The notes: generated by a model not told the origin, from the sequence alone. A stretch of 59,312 nt of DNA from Nesterenkonia sp. E16_10 (GCF_017347085.1 NZ_JADPSA010000040.1:1-59312); one strand, 5' to 3'; counted from the first letter of the stretch, positions 9,195-18,151 are shown. Translations and numbers: made by a program.

Positions 9195-9899
9195 ATGACG
9201 CACACCCCCACCCCCGCCGAGATGGCCCCGCTGATCGATCACACCGCCCTGAAGCCCGACACCGATGAGGCCACTATCCGGCGGATCGTCGATGAGGCGC
9301 GCACCCATGGATTCGCCGCGGTCTGCATCAACCCGCGGTGGGTGCCGCTGGTCGTTGCAGAGCTCGCCGGCACCGAGGTCAAGACCTGTACCGTGGTCGG
9401 CTTCCCGCTGGGAGCCTCCACCACCGCGTCGAAGCTCGCCGAGACCGTGGAAGCGGTCCAGCTCGGCGCCCAGGAGGTCGATATGGTGGTGGACATCGCC
9501 GCGGCCAACGCCGGTGACCACAGCTACGTCGAGGCGCAGATCCGTGCGCTGGCTGATGCCGCCCATGCCGGCGGCGCGATCCTGAAGGTGATCCTGGAGA
9601 CGGCGCTGCTCAGCGAGTCCGCGAAGGAGCTGGTCTGCCGGGCAGCGGAGGCCGCCGGTGCGGACTTCGTGAAGACCTCCACCGGGTTCGGCGGGGGCGG
9701 AGCCACGCTCGCGGACATCACGCTGATGCACTCCCTGGTCGGTGGCCGGCTGGGCATCAAGGCCTCCGGCGGCGTGCGCAGCTATGACGACGCGGCCGCG
9801 ATGGTCACCGCCGGCGCCACACGCATCGGAGCGAGCTCCTCTCTTGATATCGTGGAGCCTAGAGATTCCAGCACATCGGGTGCTGCCGGCGGCTACTGA
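9195..9899 (+). CDS. deoC: Deoxyribose-phosphate aldolase
   Basis: A 234-residue class I aldolase that splits 2-deoxyribose 5-phosphate into glyceraldehyde 3-phosphate and acetaldehyde. LIDHTALKPD opens the barrel, DFVKTSTGFGGGGAT holds the Schiff-base lysine, and GIKASGGVR holds the second active-site lysine. Start ATG 9195 has GAGGAGA five bases upstream. The open frame before it (from 9054) overlaps the mutase gene and shows no homology. Final step of the salvage run that begins with punA. Confidence 0.93.
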   Translation: MTHTPTPAEMAPLIDHTALKPDTDEATIRRIVDEARTHGFAAVCINPRWVPLVVAELAGTEVKTCTVVGFPLGASTTASKLAETVEAVQLGAQEVDMVVDIAAANAGDHSYVEAQIRALADAAHAGGAILKVILETALLSESAKELVCRAAEAAGADFVKTSTGFGGGGATLADITLMHSLVGGRLGIKASGGVRSYDDAAAMVTAGATRIGASSSLDIVEPRDSSTSGAAGGY

Positions 9900-9940
9900 G
9901 GTGGGCGTCGCGCAGACCGCACCGCACCTAAGGGGAGCAC

Positions 9941-10261
9941 ATGATCAGCAACGGTAAGGTCAAGGCCCATTCGGGTCAGGGCAATTTTGTCGGAAACTTC
10001 GTCGCGTTCCTCGTCGTCTTCTTCATGCTCGTCGGGTCGATGGCCTCACTGTACTTCTGGGATCTGGATCAGGTGTGGCTGCCGGGGATTCTCTTCATCC
10101 TGCTCTACACCGGCTCGTTCTTCGCGGCCAAGGAGATCATCGGCCGCTCGGACTCCCTGGACATGCAGGACCTCCACGGTGAGCACGGCGAGCCGCTGGA
10201 CGCCATGGCCTCACGGGTGAGCTCCTCGCGGGAGTCGGCTGCGGAGCCGCACGTCCGCTGA
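9941..10261 (+). CDS. Small two-span membrane protein
   Basis: A 106-residue protein of unknown function. Two hydrophobic segments (about residues 17-38 and 46-66) flank a short WDLDQVW loop, followed by a ~40-residue acidic, Ser-rich cytoplasmic or extracytoplasmic tail. AGGGGAGC lies close upstream of ATG 9941, a strong ribosome-binding site, which supports real translation. It sits 41 bp after deoC and 19 bp before the acyltransferase, so it may belong to either transcript. Confidence 0.7.
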   Translation: MISNGKVKAHSGQGNFVGNFVAFLVVFFMLVGSMASLYFWDLDQVWLPGILFILLYTGSFFAAKEIIGRSDSLDMQDLHGEHGEPLDAMASRVSSSRESAAEPHVR

Positions 10262-10280
10262 TCTCCCCGCCCGGACCGTG

Positions 10281-11378
10281 ATGACCACCTCGGCGCTGCG
10301 ACCCGTGCGCGCTCGGAATCTCGGGATCGACCTGTTGCGGGTCATCTCGGTCGCCGCGGTGGTCATCGGTCATGCCTGGGCCGGGATGCCCGGAGCCGAG
10401 TACCTGCAGATCTGGCGGATGCCGCTGTTCTTCTTCCTGGCCGGGTTCTTCTTCTCCACCTCGCGCGGCCTCACCGAGGAGCTGCGGGCTCGCAGCAAGA
10501 GCCTGGCGCTGCCCTACCTCGTCTGGCTGCTGCTGCTCAGCGCGGCGGTGCTGGCGATGGCACATACCCCCTGGCCCTTCGAGCCCGGCACCATCAGCGG
10601 CGCCGTCATCGGCGGGGCCCGCACCGATATGCCCTTCCTGGCCTTCTGGTTCATCTCGGTGCTGTTCTTCGCCGCGCTGCTGCTGCGCGCGGTGCTCGCC
10701 CTGCCCTGGTGGGTCGGGGTGCTCCTCGGGGTCTCCGGGTTCGCCCTGGCTCAGCTGCCCGACTCCGCCATGGCCTACACCCCGCTGGGGATCGGTCTGG
10801 TGCCGGCCTGTATGGCCTTCATGCTGGCCGGACACTGGTTCGGCCGGTTCATGCGCTCACCGCGCGGGCAGGCTCTGCCGGGCAAACCCTGGTGGGGGCT
10901 GCTCTGTCTGGGCCTGGGCTTCGGCGCCGTGGCCAGCGGCGTGCCGACGATGAACATCAAGTGGTCCGGGTTCGGCGCGTTCCTGCTCTCTCCCGCGGTC
11001 TCGGTGCTGATCAGCATCGGCCTGGTGCTGATCTTCTCCACCGCGGTCGATGCGCTGCTCGGCGGCCCGCAGTCGCAGCGCGCGGAGGCCTCGCGGCAGC
11101 CGCGGCGCGCGCGAGTCCTGGGCCGGGTCATCTCTGAGCTGGTGCAGACCGCGACCTTCGTGGTGTTCTCGCATGCGCTGGTGCTCTATCTGCTGCTGCG
11201 CCTCTTCGAGCTGGAGAACCCGGTGCTGCGCACCGTGATCGCACTGGGTCTCTGCTGGTCGCTGGGCGCGATCATCAACCGCACCCCGCTGGCGCTGCCG
11301 CTGAACGGACTGCCGCGGTCGGCGCTGCGCCGCCCGGGCGCGACTCAGACCGGCGGGAAGATCGCCTCGAAGACCTGA
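10281..11378 (+). CDS. Integral membrane acyltransferase (acyltransferase-3 / OafA-like family)
   Basis: A 365-residue polytopic protein with about ten hydrophobic segments. The N-terminal NLGIDLLRVISVAAVVIGHA is the typical first transmembrane segment of acyltransferase-3 proteins with the conserved histidine, followed by RMPLFFFLAGFFFS. These enzymes O-acylate sugars of cell-wall polymers, glycolipids or capsules; the acceptor is not predictable here. ATG 10281 is preceded directly by an in-frame GTG at 10278, an equally possible start. The last 34 bp overlap the 3' end of the convergent mfd gene, so both stop codons lie inside the other gene. Confidence 0.85.
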   Translation: MTTSALRPVRARNLGIDLLRVISVAAVVIGHAWAGMPGAEYLQIWRMPLFFFLAGFFFSTSRGLTEELRARSKSLALPYLVWLLLLSAAVLAMAHTPWPFEPGTISGAVIGGARTDMPFLAFWFISVLFFAALLLRAVLALPWWVGVLLGVSGFALAQLPDSAMAYTPLGIGLVPACMAFMLAGHWFGRFMRSPRGQALPGKPWWGLLCLGLGFGAVASGVPTMNIKWSGFGAFLLSPAVSVLISIGLVLIFSTAVDALLGGPQSQRAEASRQPRRARVLGRVISELVQTATFVVFSHALVLYLLLRLFELENPVLRTVIALGLCWSLGAIINRTPLALPLNGLPRSALRRPGATQTGGKIASKT

Positions 11379-14300
11379 TTCAGCCAGGCCAGCAGCTCTG
11401 CGTCGGTGAGCTCCACCCCGGTGATCCCGCTGGTCTTCGGCTTGGGGATCAGCACCTGCTTCATGCTGGCCTTGTGCTGGCTGCCCGGGTACATCCGCTC
11501 CAGGCGCATCGCCTTGGACTCCGCGAGCTCGGCCACCGGGGCGAACCGGATGAACTTGCCCTGGGTGCCGACGTCGTGGATGCCCGCGGCCCGGGCGCGG
11601 TTGCGGAACCGGGCCACCTCCACGATGTTGGTCACCGGGTCGGGCAGGTCGCCGTAGCGGTCCTGCCATTCGGTGATGACCTCGCCGATCTTCTCCTCGG
11701 TGTCCGCCGCGGCGAGCTTGCGGTAGCCCTCCAGGCGCAGCCGCTCCCCCGGGACGTAGTCGTGGGGCAGATGGGCGTTGATCGGCAGCTCGATCTTGAC
11801 CTCGGTGAAGGTCTCCTCGGTGTCCCCGCGATAGTCGGCCACCGCCTCACCCACCAGGCGCAGGTACAGGTCGAAGCCGACCCCTGCGATGTGACCGGAC
11901 TGTTCCCCACCCAGCATGTTGCCGGCACCGCGGATCTCCAGGTCCTTCATGGCCAGCTGCAGGCCGGCACCGAGCTCGTTGTTCGCCGCCACCGCGCGCA
12001 GCCGCTCCAGGGCCACCTCGCCCAGCGGCTTCTCCGCCGGGTAGAGGAAGTATGCGTAGGCCCGCTCCCGGGAACGGCCCACGCGTCCGCGCAGCTGGTG
12101 CAGCTGCGAGAGCCCGTAGGTGGAGGCCCGGTCCACGATCAGGGTGTTGGCGTTGGAGATGTCCAGGCCGGTCTCGATGATCGTGGTGGAGACCAGCACG
12201 TCGAAGCGCTTCTCCCAGAAGTCCTGGATGATCTGCTCCAGCCGGGACTCGCTCATCTGACCGTGGGCGACCTCCACCCGCGCCTCGGGGACCAGCTCGC
12301 GGATCCTCGCGGCGGTGGCGTCGATGGAGGAGACCCGGTTGTGCACGAAGAAGACCTGGCCCTCGCGCATCAGTTCGCGGCGGATCGCGGCCGAGACCTG
12401 CTTATCGGTGTAGGGCCCGACATAGGTCAGCACCGGGTGCCGCTCCTCCGGCGGGGTGGCCAGCGTCGAGGTCTCCCGGATCCCGGCCATGGACATCTCC
12501 AGGGTGCGCGGGATCGGGGTGGCGGACATGGCCAGCACATCCACGTTGGTGCGCATCTTCTTGAGCTGTTCCTTGTGCTCGACGCCGAAGCGCTGCTCCT
12601 CGTCGATGATCACCAGGCCCAGGTCGTGGAAGTCGACCTCCTTGGAGAGCAGCCGGTGGGTGCCGATGACGATGTCCACGCTGCCCTCGCGCAGACCCAC
12701 CATGGTCTCCTTGGACTCCTTGGCGGTCTGGAACCGTGAGAGCGGGGCCACCCGCACCGGGAACCCGGCGTAGCGCTCGGTGAAGGTCTCGTAGTGCTGG
12801 GAGACCAGCAGCGTGGTGGGCACCAGCACGGCGACCTGCTTGCCGTCCTGCACCGCCTTGAAGGCGGCGCGGATCGCGATCTCGGTCTTGCCGTAGCCCA
12901 CGTCGCCGGAGATCAGCCGGTCCATCGGGATCTCCCGCTGCATATCGGCCTTGACCTCATCGGTGGCGGTGAGCTGGTCCGGGGTCTCGGCATAGGGGAA
13001 GGCGTCCTCCAGCTCCGACTGCCAGGGCGTGTCGGGGCCGAAGGAGAACCCGCGCGAGGCCATGCGTGCCGCGTAGAGCCTGATCAGCTCGCCGGCGATC
13101 TCCTTGACCGCCTTCTTGGCCTTGCGCTTGGTCTGGGACCAGTCGCTGCCGCCCATCTTGGAGAGCGAGGGCGCCTCTCCGCCGACATACTGCGAGACCT
13201 GGTCCAGCTGGTCGGTGGGGACCATCAGCCGGTCCTTGGCGCCGCCGCGCTTGGAGGCGGCGTATTCCAGGACCAGGTACTCGCGGATGCCCGCGGTGCC
13301 GGCCTTGATCGCCTGCGGGGAGCCGACCTTGCGCTGGATCAGCTCCACGAACTGCCCGATGCCGTGCTGCTCATGGACCACATAGTCTCCGGGCTTCAGC
13401 GCCAGCGGGTCCACCACATGACGACGACGCCGGGCCGGGACCTTCCGGGCGGAGCCGGAGTCCTGCCGGATGGCGCGGCCGAGCATCTCGGACTCGGTGA
13501 GCAGCGCCAGCTGCAGCGGGTCCACGGCGAAGCCCTCGGAGACGTTCGCTGTGGAGATCGTGATCCTGCCAGGAGCGGGGGCCTCTTCCAGGGTGTCGAC
13601 CCGGACGCAGGGCACCTCGTGCTCGGTGAGCAGCTCCTGGACCCGCTGGGCGGAACCGGCGGCGGCGGTGGTGACCACCACCGACCAGTTCGCCTTGGCC
13701 CGCTCGCCCAGGAAGGTCATCACGTCTTCCACGCTGCCGCGGTAGCCGATCGGCTCGCGGGAGGCGATCGAGACGATGTCGGCGTCCTGTTCCAGCTCCT
13801 CGTCCAGTCCCAGCGAGGTCATCGACCACCAGCCGGCTCCGTGGGCGATCGAGGCGTCGCGGGTCTCGGCGAGGCTGGCGAAGCCCCCGGAGGCCAGGCC
13901 CTGCTGCTCGCTGCCGATCTGGGCGCCGCTGAGGTCCAGCGGTGCGGCCGCGCCGTCGGGGGCCGCGGACCAGGCGGCCGCGAGGAACTCCTCGTTGGTG
14001 GCGGCCAGATCATGGGCGCGACCGCGGGTCTTCTCGGGTTCGATCACCACGGTGAGCGAACCGGCGGGCAGCTGGTCCACGAAGGGCACCATCTCGGGCA
14101 CCAGCACCGGAGCCAGGGACTCCATGCCCTCGGCCGCGATCCCCTCCGCAAGCTTGGTGAGCAGATCCGCGGCGTGCGGCATCTGCGCGATGAGCTCCTT
14201 GGCGCGGGCCTTCACGGCCTCGGTGATCAGCAGTTCGCGGCAGGGAGCGGCGTCGAGCACCTCGGGGTGTTCGGTGGACTCGGTGTCCAGCGAGCGCTGA

Positions 14301-14974
14301 TCGGCCACGGCGAACCAGCGCATCTGTTCGACCTCGTCGCCGAAGAACTCGATGCGCATCGGGTGCGGCTCGGTGGGCGGGAAGACGTCGAGGATCCCGC
14401 CGCGCACGGCGAACTCGCCGCGTCGGGTGACCATGTCCACCCGGGAGTAGGCGGCGTCGGCGAGCTGCCCGACGGTCTGGTCGAAGTCCGCGAACTCACC
14501 GACCTTCAGCCGCACCGGCGCGAGGTCGCCCAGCCCAGCGACCAGCGGCTGGACCACAGCACGGACCGGGGCGACGACGACGTCGAGCACTCCTCCGGAC
14601 TGATCCGGGTGCGCGAGCCGGCGCAGCACCCCAAGTCGGCGTCCGACGGTGTCGGAGCGTGGGGAGAGCCGCTCGTGCGGCAGGGTCTCCCAGGAGGGGA
14701 AGTGCGCCACGGCGGCGTCAGGGGCGTAGGCGGCGAGCGAGGTGGCCAGCTCATCAGCTTCGCGGTCGGTGGCCGTGACGGCCAGCAGCGTGCCGGTGGA
14801 GCTGGTGCGGCGCAGCGTGGTGGCGATCTCCGCGATCAGCGCCGGACGCAGCCCGGTGGTCGAGGCGATCTGCAGCTCCTCGGTGCGCTCCCCTGCAGGG
14901 TGCGCGGCGGCCGCGGCGACCCGCTTATAGGAGGAGTTCGCCGTGAGCGCTGCGCGCAGACCTGACAGAGCCAT
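11345..14974 (-). CDS. mfd: Transcription-repair coupling factor Mfd
   Basis: About 1209 residues, the usual actinobacterial length. From the N-terminus: a UvrB-homology region (FPSWETLPHERLSPRSD), a CarD-like RNA-polymerase-interacting domain (LKPGDYVVHEQHGIGQF, near residue 525), and a superfamily 2 translocase with Walker A GDVGYGKTEIA (near 686) and the DEEQRFGVEHKE box (near 788). The RecG-like motifs (RVGRSRERAYAYFLY) and the C-terminal TRCF domain follow. It displaces stalled RNA polymerase and recruits UvrA to lesions on the transcribed strand. ATG 14974 is chosen because conserved sequence (MALSGLRAAL) begins there; ATG 14992 is six codons upstream, and neither has a strong ribosome-binding site. 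The 3' end overlaps the convergent acyltransferase gene. Confidence 0.95.
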   Translation of the reverse strand: MALSGLRAALTANSSYKRVAAAAAHPAGERTEELQIASTTGLRPALIAEIATTLRRTSSTGTLLAVTATDREADELATSLAAYAPDAAVAHFPSWETLPHERLSPRSDTVGRRLGVLRRLAHPDQSGGVLDVVVAPVRAVVQPLVAGLGDLAPVRLKVGEFADFDQTVGQLADAAYSRVDMVTRRGEFAVRGGILDVFPPTEPHPMRIEFFGDEVEQMRWFAVADQRSLDTESTEHPEVLDAAPCRELLITEAVKARAKELIAQMPHAADLLTKLAEGIAAEGMESLAPVLVPEMVPFVDQLPAGSLTVVIEPEKTRGRAHDLAATNEEFLAAAWSAAPDGAAAPLDLSGAQIGSEQQGLASGGFASLAETRDASIAHGAGWWSMTSLGLDEELEQDADIVSIASREPIGYRGSVEDVMTFLGERAKANWSVVVTTAAAGSAQRVQELLTEHEVPCVRVDTLEEAPAPGRITISTANVSEGFAVDPLQLALLTESEMLGRAIRQDSGSARKVPARRRRHVVDPLALKPGDYVVHEQHGIGQFVELIQRKVGSPQAIKAGTAGIREYLVLEYAASKRGGAKDRLMVPTDQLDQVSQYVGGEAPSLSKMGGSDWSQTKRKAKKAVKEIAGELIRLYAARMASRGFSFGPDTPWQSELEDAFPYAETPDQLTATDEVKADMQREIPMDRLISGDVGYGKTEIAIRAAFKAVQDGKQVAVLVPTTLLVSQHYETFTERYAGFPVRVAPLSRFQTAKESKETMVGLREGSVDIVIGTHRLLSKEVDFHDLGLVIIDEEQRFGVEHKEQLKKMRTNVDVLAMSATPIPRTLEMSMAGIRETSTLATPPEERHPVLTYVGPYTDKQVSAAIRRELMREGQVFFVHNRVSSIDATAARIRELVPEARVEVAHGQMSESRLEQIIQDFWEKRFDVLVSTTIIETGLDISNANTLIVDRASTYGLSQLHQLRGRVGRSRERAYAYFLYPAEKPLGEVALERLRAVAANNELGAGLQLAMKDLEIRGAGNMLGGEQSGHIAGVGFDLYLRLVGEAVADYRGDTEETFTEVKIELPINAHLPHDYVPGERLRLEGYRKLAAADTEEKIGEVITEWQDRYGDLPDPVTNIVEVARFRNRARAAGIHDVGTQGKFIRFAPVAELAESKAMRLERMYPGSQHKASMKQVLIPKPKTSGITGVELTDAELLAWLNQVFEAIFPPV

Positions 14975-15089
14975 AGAAGAGTGACGCCTCATTTCGCATA
15001 CAGAACGATGCCGGAGATCCGCGAGCGGGGTTTCGGCGCGGTGGGAGATTCGTGAGTTCGGGCCTCCCACAGGATACTCGCTGATCCGG

Positions 15090-16334
15090 TCAGAGCACCC
15101 CGGTCCTGCCAGGCTCCTCGGCAGATGACCCGCCGCCCGGGAGCGACCCGGTCCGGGCCGCGCGGCGGGTCCGCAGCACCCCGATCTCGTAGCCGACCAG
15201 GGCGGTGATCCAGAGCGCGGTGATCGGCAGCACGAACCAGAGCATCGCGGAGCTGAAGGGTTCCAGGGCGGCGTGACCGGCGGCGTAGAGCACCAGGTAG
15301 ACCACATACGCGCTGTAGAAGGTCACCAGGACCAGCCCCTCCCAGCGTCCGATCGCCTGGGCGGTGAACGCCAGCGGCAGCAGGACCATCGCGGTGGCGA
15401 TCATCACCGGAAGGTCGAAGTTCACGGCGGCGGAGGCGACCTCCACGCCCTCGGGAGAGATGATCGAGGTCAGTCCCAGGACCGCACCGATGTTGAAGAT
15501 GTTGCTGCCCACCAGGTTGCCCACCGCCATGTCACGTTCTCCGCGCAGCGCCGCGATGACGCTGGTGGCCAGCTCCGGCAGCGAGGTGCCGATGGCCACG
15601 ATGGTCAGCCCGATGATCAGGTCGCTGACCCCCAGGGAGAGCGCGATGGTGCTCGCGGCCGAGACCAGCATCTGCGCACCGACCACGAGCAGCGCGATGC
15701 CCACCACGAGCAGTCCCAGGTCCACCATGATCGAGCGCCGCTTGGTGGTGCGCAGCCCCTTGGTCAGCTTCACCGAGCCGCCGCCGACCGCCCGGTCGAC
15801 GTCGAGCGTGTTCTGCTGGCTCGAGACGTCCCGCGCGCTGGAGATCTCCTGCTCGCTCGAGGCAGTCCGCTCGCGTCGCGTCTGACGCCGGGCGAGGACC
15901 ACGGTGACCGCGAGGTAGACCACCAGCAGACCCACCAGGATGGATCCCTCAAGCGTGCTGATGCCGCCGTCGAGCGCCATCAGCAGCGCGATCACGGAGA
16001 ACCCGATCATGATCGGGATGTCGACCTTGATCAGCTGGACCTTGACCACCAGCGCCCCGAAGATCGCGGTGAGTCCGAGGACGAAGAGGATGTTGGCGAT
16101 GTTGCTGCCCACGACGTTGCCCAGGGCGAGTCCGGGTGAGCCGCTGAGCGCGGCGCCGGTGCTCACGGCCAGTTCGGGGGCGGAGGTGGCGGAGGAGACC
16201 ACGGTCAGGCCGACGATCAGAGAGGAGAGCCCGACGGTGCGGCCCAGCGAGGCGGCCCCTCGAACCAGGGCCTCGCCGCCGCCGACGAGCAGGACGAAAC
16301 CGCCCAGGAGCAGGAGAAGAGTCATGATGGTCAC
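15090..16334 (-). CDS. Calcium/sodium antiporter (CaxA/YrbG family)
   Basis: A 414-residue membrane protein with two internally related halves, each carrying an alpha-repeat of the Na+/Ca2+ exchanger superfamily: SSATSAPELAVSTGAAL with GNVVGSNIANILFVLG in the first, and TSLPELATSVIAALRGE with GNLVGSNIFNIGAVLG in the second. The acidic residues in PEL and the asparagines in GSN bind the ion in this family. A hydrophilic loop of ~70 residues separates the halves. GTG 16334 is the first start; ATG 16325 in frame is an alternative. It probably exports Ca2+ across the cytoplasmic membrane. It is divergent from the DUF2505 gene and tandem with mfd. Confidence 0.9.
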   Translation of the reverse strand: MTIMTLLLLLGGFVLLVGGGEALVRGAASLGRTVGLSSLIVGLTVVSSATSAPELAVSTGAALSGSPGLALGNVVGSNIANILFVLGLTAIFGALVVKVQLIKVDIPIMIGFSVIALLMALDGGISTLEGSILVGLLVVYLAVTVVLARRQTRRERTASSEQEISSARDVSSQQNTLDVDRAVGGGSVKLTKGLRTTKRRSIMVDLGLLVVGIALLVVGAQMLVSAASTIALSLGVSDLIIGLTIVAIGTSLPELATSVIAALRGERDMAVGNLVGSNIFNIGAVLGLTSIISPEGVEVASAAVNFDLPVMIATAMVLLPLAFTAQAIGRWEGLVLVTFYSAYVVYLVLYAAGHAALEPFSSAMLWFVLPITALWITALVGYEIGVLRTRRAARTGSLPGGGSSAEEPGRTGVL

Positions 16335-16414
16335 TCGCGCAACTTTACAATGGGAAGGTTCCGTGACCGCCGTCGCCGAACGCCTTCAGCAAGACGTCTA
16401 CGAGGAGACCATCA

Positions 16415-16918
16415 GTGGCACTTGAATCAGAGCTCGTGATCCCGCACAGCGCGCAGGACATCATCGAGGCCTACGCCGATCGAGACTTCAATGAGCACCT
16501 CTCCGAGAAGGTCGGTGCGAAGCTGGTGAGCTTCGAGGTCGTCGGCCCGCTGGACGGTCCCTTCGAGATCATCACCGAGCAGTCGATGTCGGCCGAGAAG
16601 CTGCCGGAGATCGCCAAGAAGGTCATCAAGGGCGAGGTCAGCGTGCACGTGACCCACTCCTGGGGCGCACCCGACGCCGCGGGTTCACGCCGGGCCGACA
16701 CGGCGGTGAAGATCTCCTCGGCCCCGGTCTCCGCGCAGTCCGCGCAGAACCTGCATGTGCGCGGGGCCACCGAGACGCTCTCCACGGTCCGTGGCGACGT
16801 CAACGTCAGCATCCCGATCGTGGGCAAGAAGATCAAGGCGGCCGCGGAGCCGTATATGCGCAAGTTCGTGGACCTCCAGGCCCGCGAGGTCAGCGCCTGG
16901 ATCTCCAGCCGCAGCTGA
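16415..16918 (+). CDS. DUF2505-family protein
   Basis: A 167-residue protein of the actinobacterial DUF2505 family, which resembles the START/Bet v1 lipid-binding fold. Recognisable parts are the opening LVIPHSAQDIIEAYADRDF, a central beta-rich segment and the C-terminal helix with MRKFVDLQAREVSAWI. GTG 16415 has GAGGAGA six bases upstream. No signal peptide, so cytoplasmic. No function is established for the family. It is divergent from the antiporter gene and convergent with the small membrane-protein gene at 16973-17284. Confidence 0.85.
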   Translation: MALESELVIPHSAQDIIEAYADRDFNEHLSEKVGAKLVSFEVVGPLDGPFEIITEQSMSAEKLPEIAKKVIKGEVSVHVTHSWGAPDAAGSRRADTAVKISSAPVSAQSAQNLHVRGATETLSTVRGDVNVSIPIVGKKIKAAAEPYMRKFVDLQAREVSAWISSRS

Positions 16919-16972
16919 TCCGCCGGCCGCTGTGGCCGACGCGCCGCAGTACGCCTGGAGCTGCCGCGGGCG

Positions 16973-17284
16973 TCATGCGGCCCGTCTGCCCTGGTCCCGG
17001 ACCTCGTGACGATTCAGCGGCGGGACCACGGGGCTCGTGAGAGGCGGGACCGTGGGCCGCGCGAGCGGCGGGATCGATGGCGCACCGATCCCTGACGGGC
17101 TCGCAGCGGAGTTCTTCTCGGAGGGCCCTCGGGCCGGTCTGCGGGTCTGCCCGAGGATCCTCTGCGCCTTGGACTCCCGGGTGATGAAGTAGATGAACAC
17201 CATGAAGGCCGGCACAAAGACCAGGGACAGGATCAGGAAGAAGGACCAGATCAGATTCCAGAGATAGAGCCAATCGAACATCAT
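16973..17284 (-). CDS. Small single-span membrane protein
   Basis: About 103 residues starting MMFDWLYLWNLIWSFF. One strongly hydrophobic segment (about residues 5-35) is followed by a basic, Pro/Ser-rich tail of ~65 residues. AGGGGG lies about 5 bases upstream of ATG 17284, supporting translation. I do not recognise the family; the N-terminus resembles the membrane anchor of small PLDc_N/SHOCT-type proteins but too weakly to name. The reading frame is open upstream to 17818 but that part runs antisense to the BON gene and has no start context. Confidence 0.6.
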   Translation of the reverse strand: MMFDWLYLWNLIWSFFLILSLVFVPAFMVFIYFITRESKAQRILGQTRRPARGPSEKNSAASPSGIGAPSIPPLARPTVPPLTSPVVPPLNRHEVRDQGRRAA

Positions 17285-17388
17285 GCGCCCCCTGCGCTGT
17301 GGTTCTGTGGAACGGAGACCGGTCAGCGGTTCAGGCTGACCGTCCTCGGTCGAGATCGACCGGCTCCCGCGGCCCGGCCGCGTGCCGC

Positions 17389-18054
17389 TCAGTAGGGTCG
17401 GACGTTGAGCCGGTTGTCGACCTGGGTGACGTCCGGAGAGGACCAGGTGGCCGCCCCGGCCTGATTCTTCTGCGCCAGGGTGGTCACATAGCCGGTGAGC
17501 ACCGCCGTGTTCTCGATCACGGTCACGTTGATGTGGCTCGCGTCGACCTGTGGGTTGCGAAACAGCGCGGTGCGGATGCGTTCCGCGGCGTCTTCTGCGC
17601 CGGGGCGGGAGAGCAGCGTGATCTCGTTGAGCACCGATCGGACCCCGCGAATGTTCTCCACGGCCCGTTCGGCGGCATCGCGTTGGAAGTGCCAGTCGAC
17701 CTGCCCGGTGAGCGTGATGCACCCGGCCTCCACCTGTGGCCGCACGCTGGCTGGGATGTTCGCAGACCAGGTCAGCGCGCGTTCGGCGACCCGGGCGATA
17801 TCGGCGTCGGTGACCCATTTGGCCGACCGTGGGTTCACGGTGAGGTGGTTCAACACGGCCGCGATGCCGTGGACCCGGCGCATGGCGCGCGAGGCCGCGA
17901 GGAGTTCGAAGTAGTCCCCCACCGCTCCCGAGAGCGTGACGACAGACGCCTCCACCTCGACCTGAATCTCCGAGGCGTCAAGATCCGGGGTCCAGTCGAG
18001 TTCGGCGAGGACCAGCGAATGGATCTTGTGGTCTGAACGCGTCCTAGTAGCAAT
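17389..18054 (-). CDS. Triple BON-domain protein (OsmY-like), start codon uncertain
   Basis: Three consecutive BON domains, each with the V-x-V-x-x-G-x-V-TLSGxV-type core: EVEASVVTLSGAV, EAGCITLTGQVDW and ENTAVLTGYVTTL. BON proteins bind phospholipid membranes or support envelope stress resistance. There is no signal peptide. The first ordinary start in frame is GTG 17955, but it would remove most of domain 1. In-frame homology continues upstream (ATRTRSDHKIHSLVLAELDW) to ATT codons at 18054 and 18057, with GAGGAGG 10-13 bases before them, so the start given assumes a rare ATT or a lost ATG. A near-perfect 21-bp palindrome lies at 18131-18151. Confidence 0.7.
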   Translation of the reverse strand: MATRTRSDHKIHSLVLAELDWTPDLDASEIQVEVEASVVTLSGAVGDYFELLAASRAMRRVHGIAAVLNHLTVNPRSAKWVTDADIARVAERALTWSANIPASVRPQVEAGCITLTGQVDWHFQRDAAERAVENIRGVRSVLNEITLLSRPGAEDAAERIRTALFRNPQVDASHINVTVIENTAVLTGYVTTLAQKNQAGAATWSSPDVTQVDNRLNVRPY

Positions 18055-18130
18055 AATCCCAGGCGGGCCTCCTCGTCGCTGCTCGCCATCTGACGAGCTG
18101 TGACCAGCCTCTCCCGCCCGGCGTGTCGGA

Positions 18131-18151
18131 TGTAGGGCCTTAGGTCCTACA
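18131..18151. promoter_or_regulatory. 21-bp palindrome upstream of BON gene, DosR-box-like
   Basis: The sequence has arms TGTAGG and CCTACA around GCCTTAGGT and is self-complementary except at one mirrored pair and the centre. It lies about 80-95 bp upstream of the likely BON start, a typical activator position. The core GGGCCTTAGGTCC resembles the hypoxia/dormancy boxes of actinobacterial DosR/DevR-type regulators (GGG-N-C-...-G-N-CCC). The similarity is visual and the regulator is not in this window. Confidence 0.5.

Noticed and set aside
12794-14965. 723-codon plus-strand open frame
   Set aside because: Antisense to mfd, which has full family motifs.
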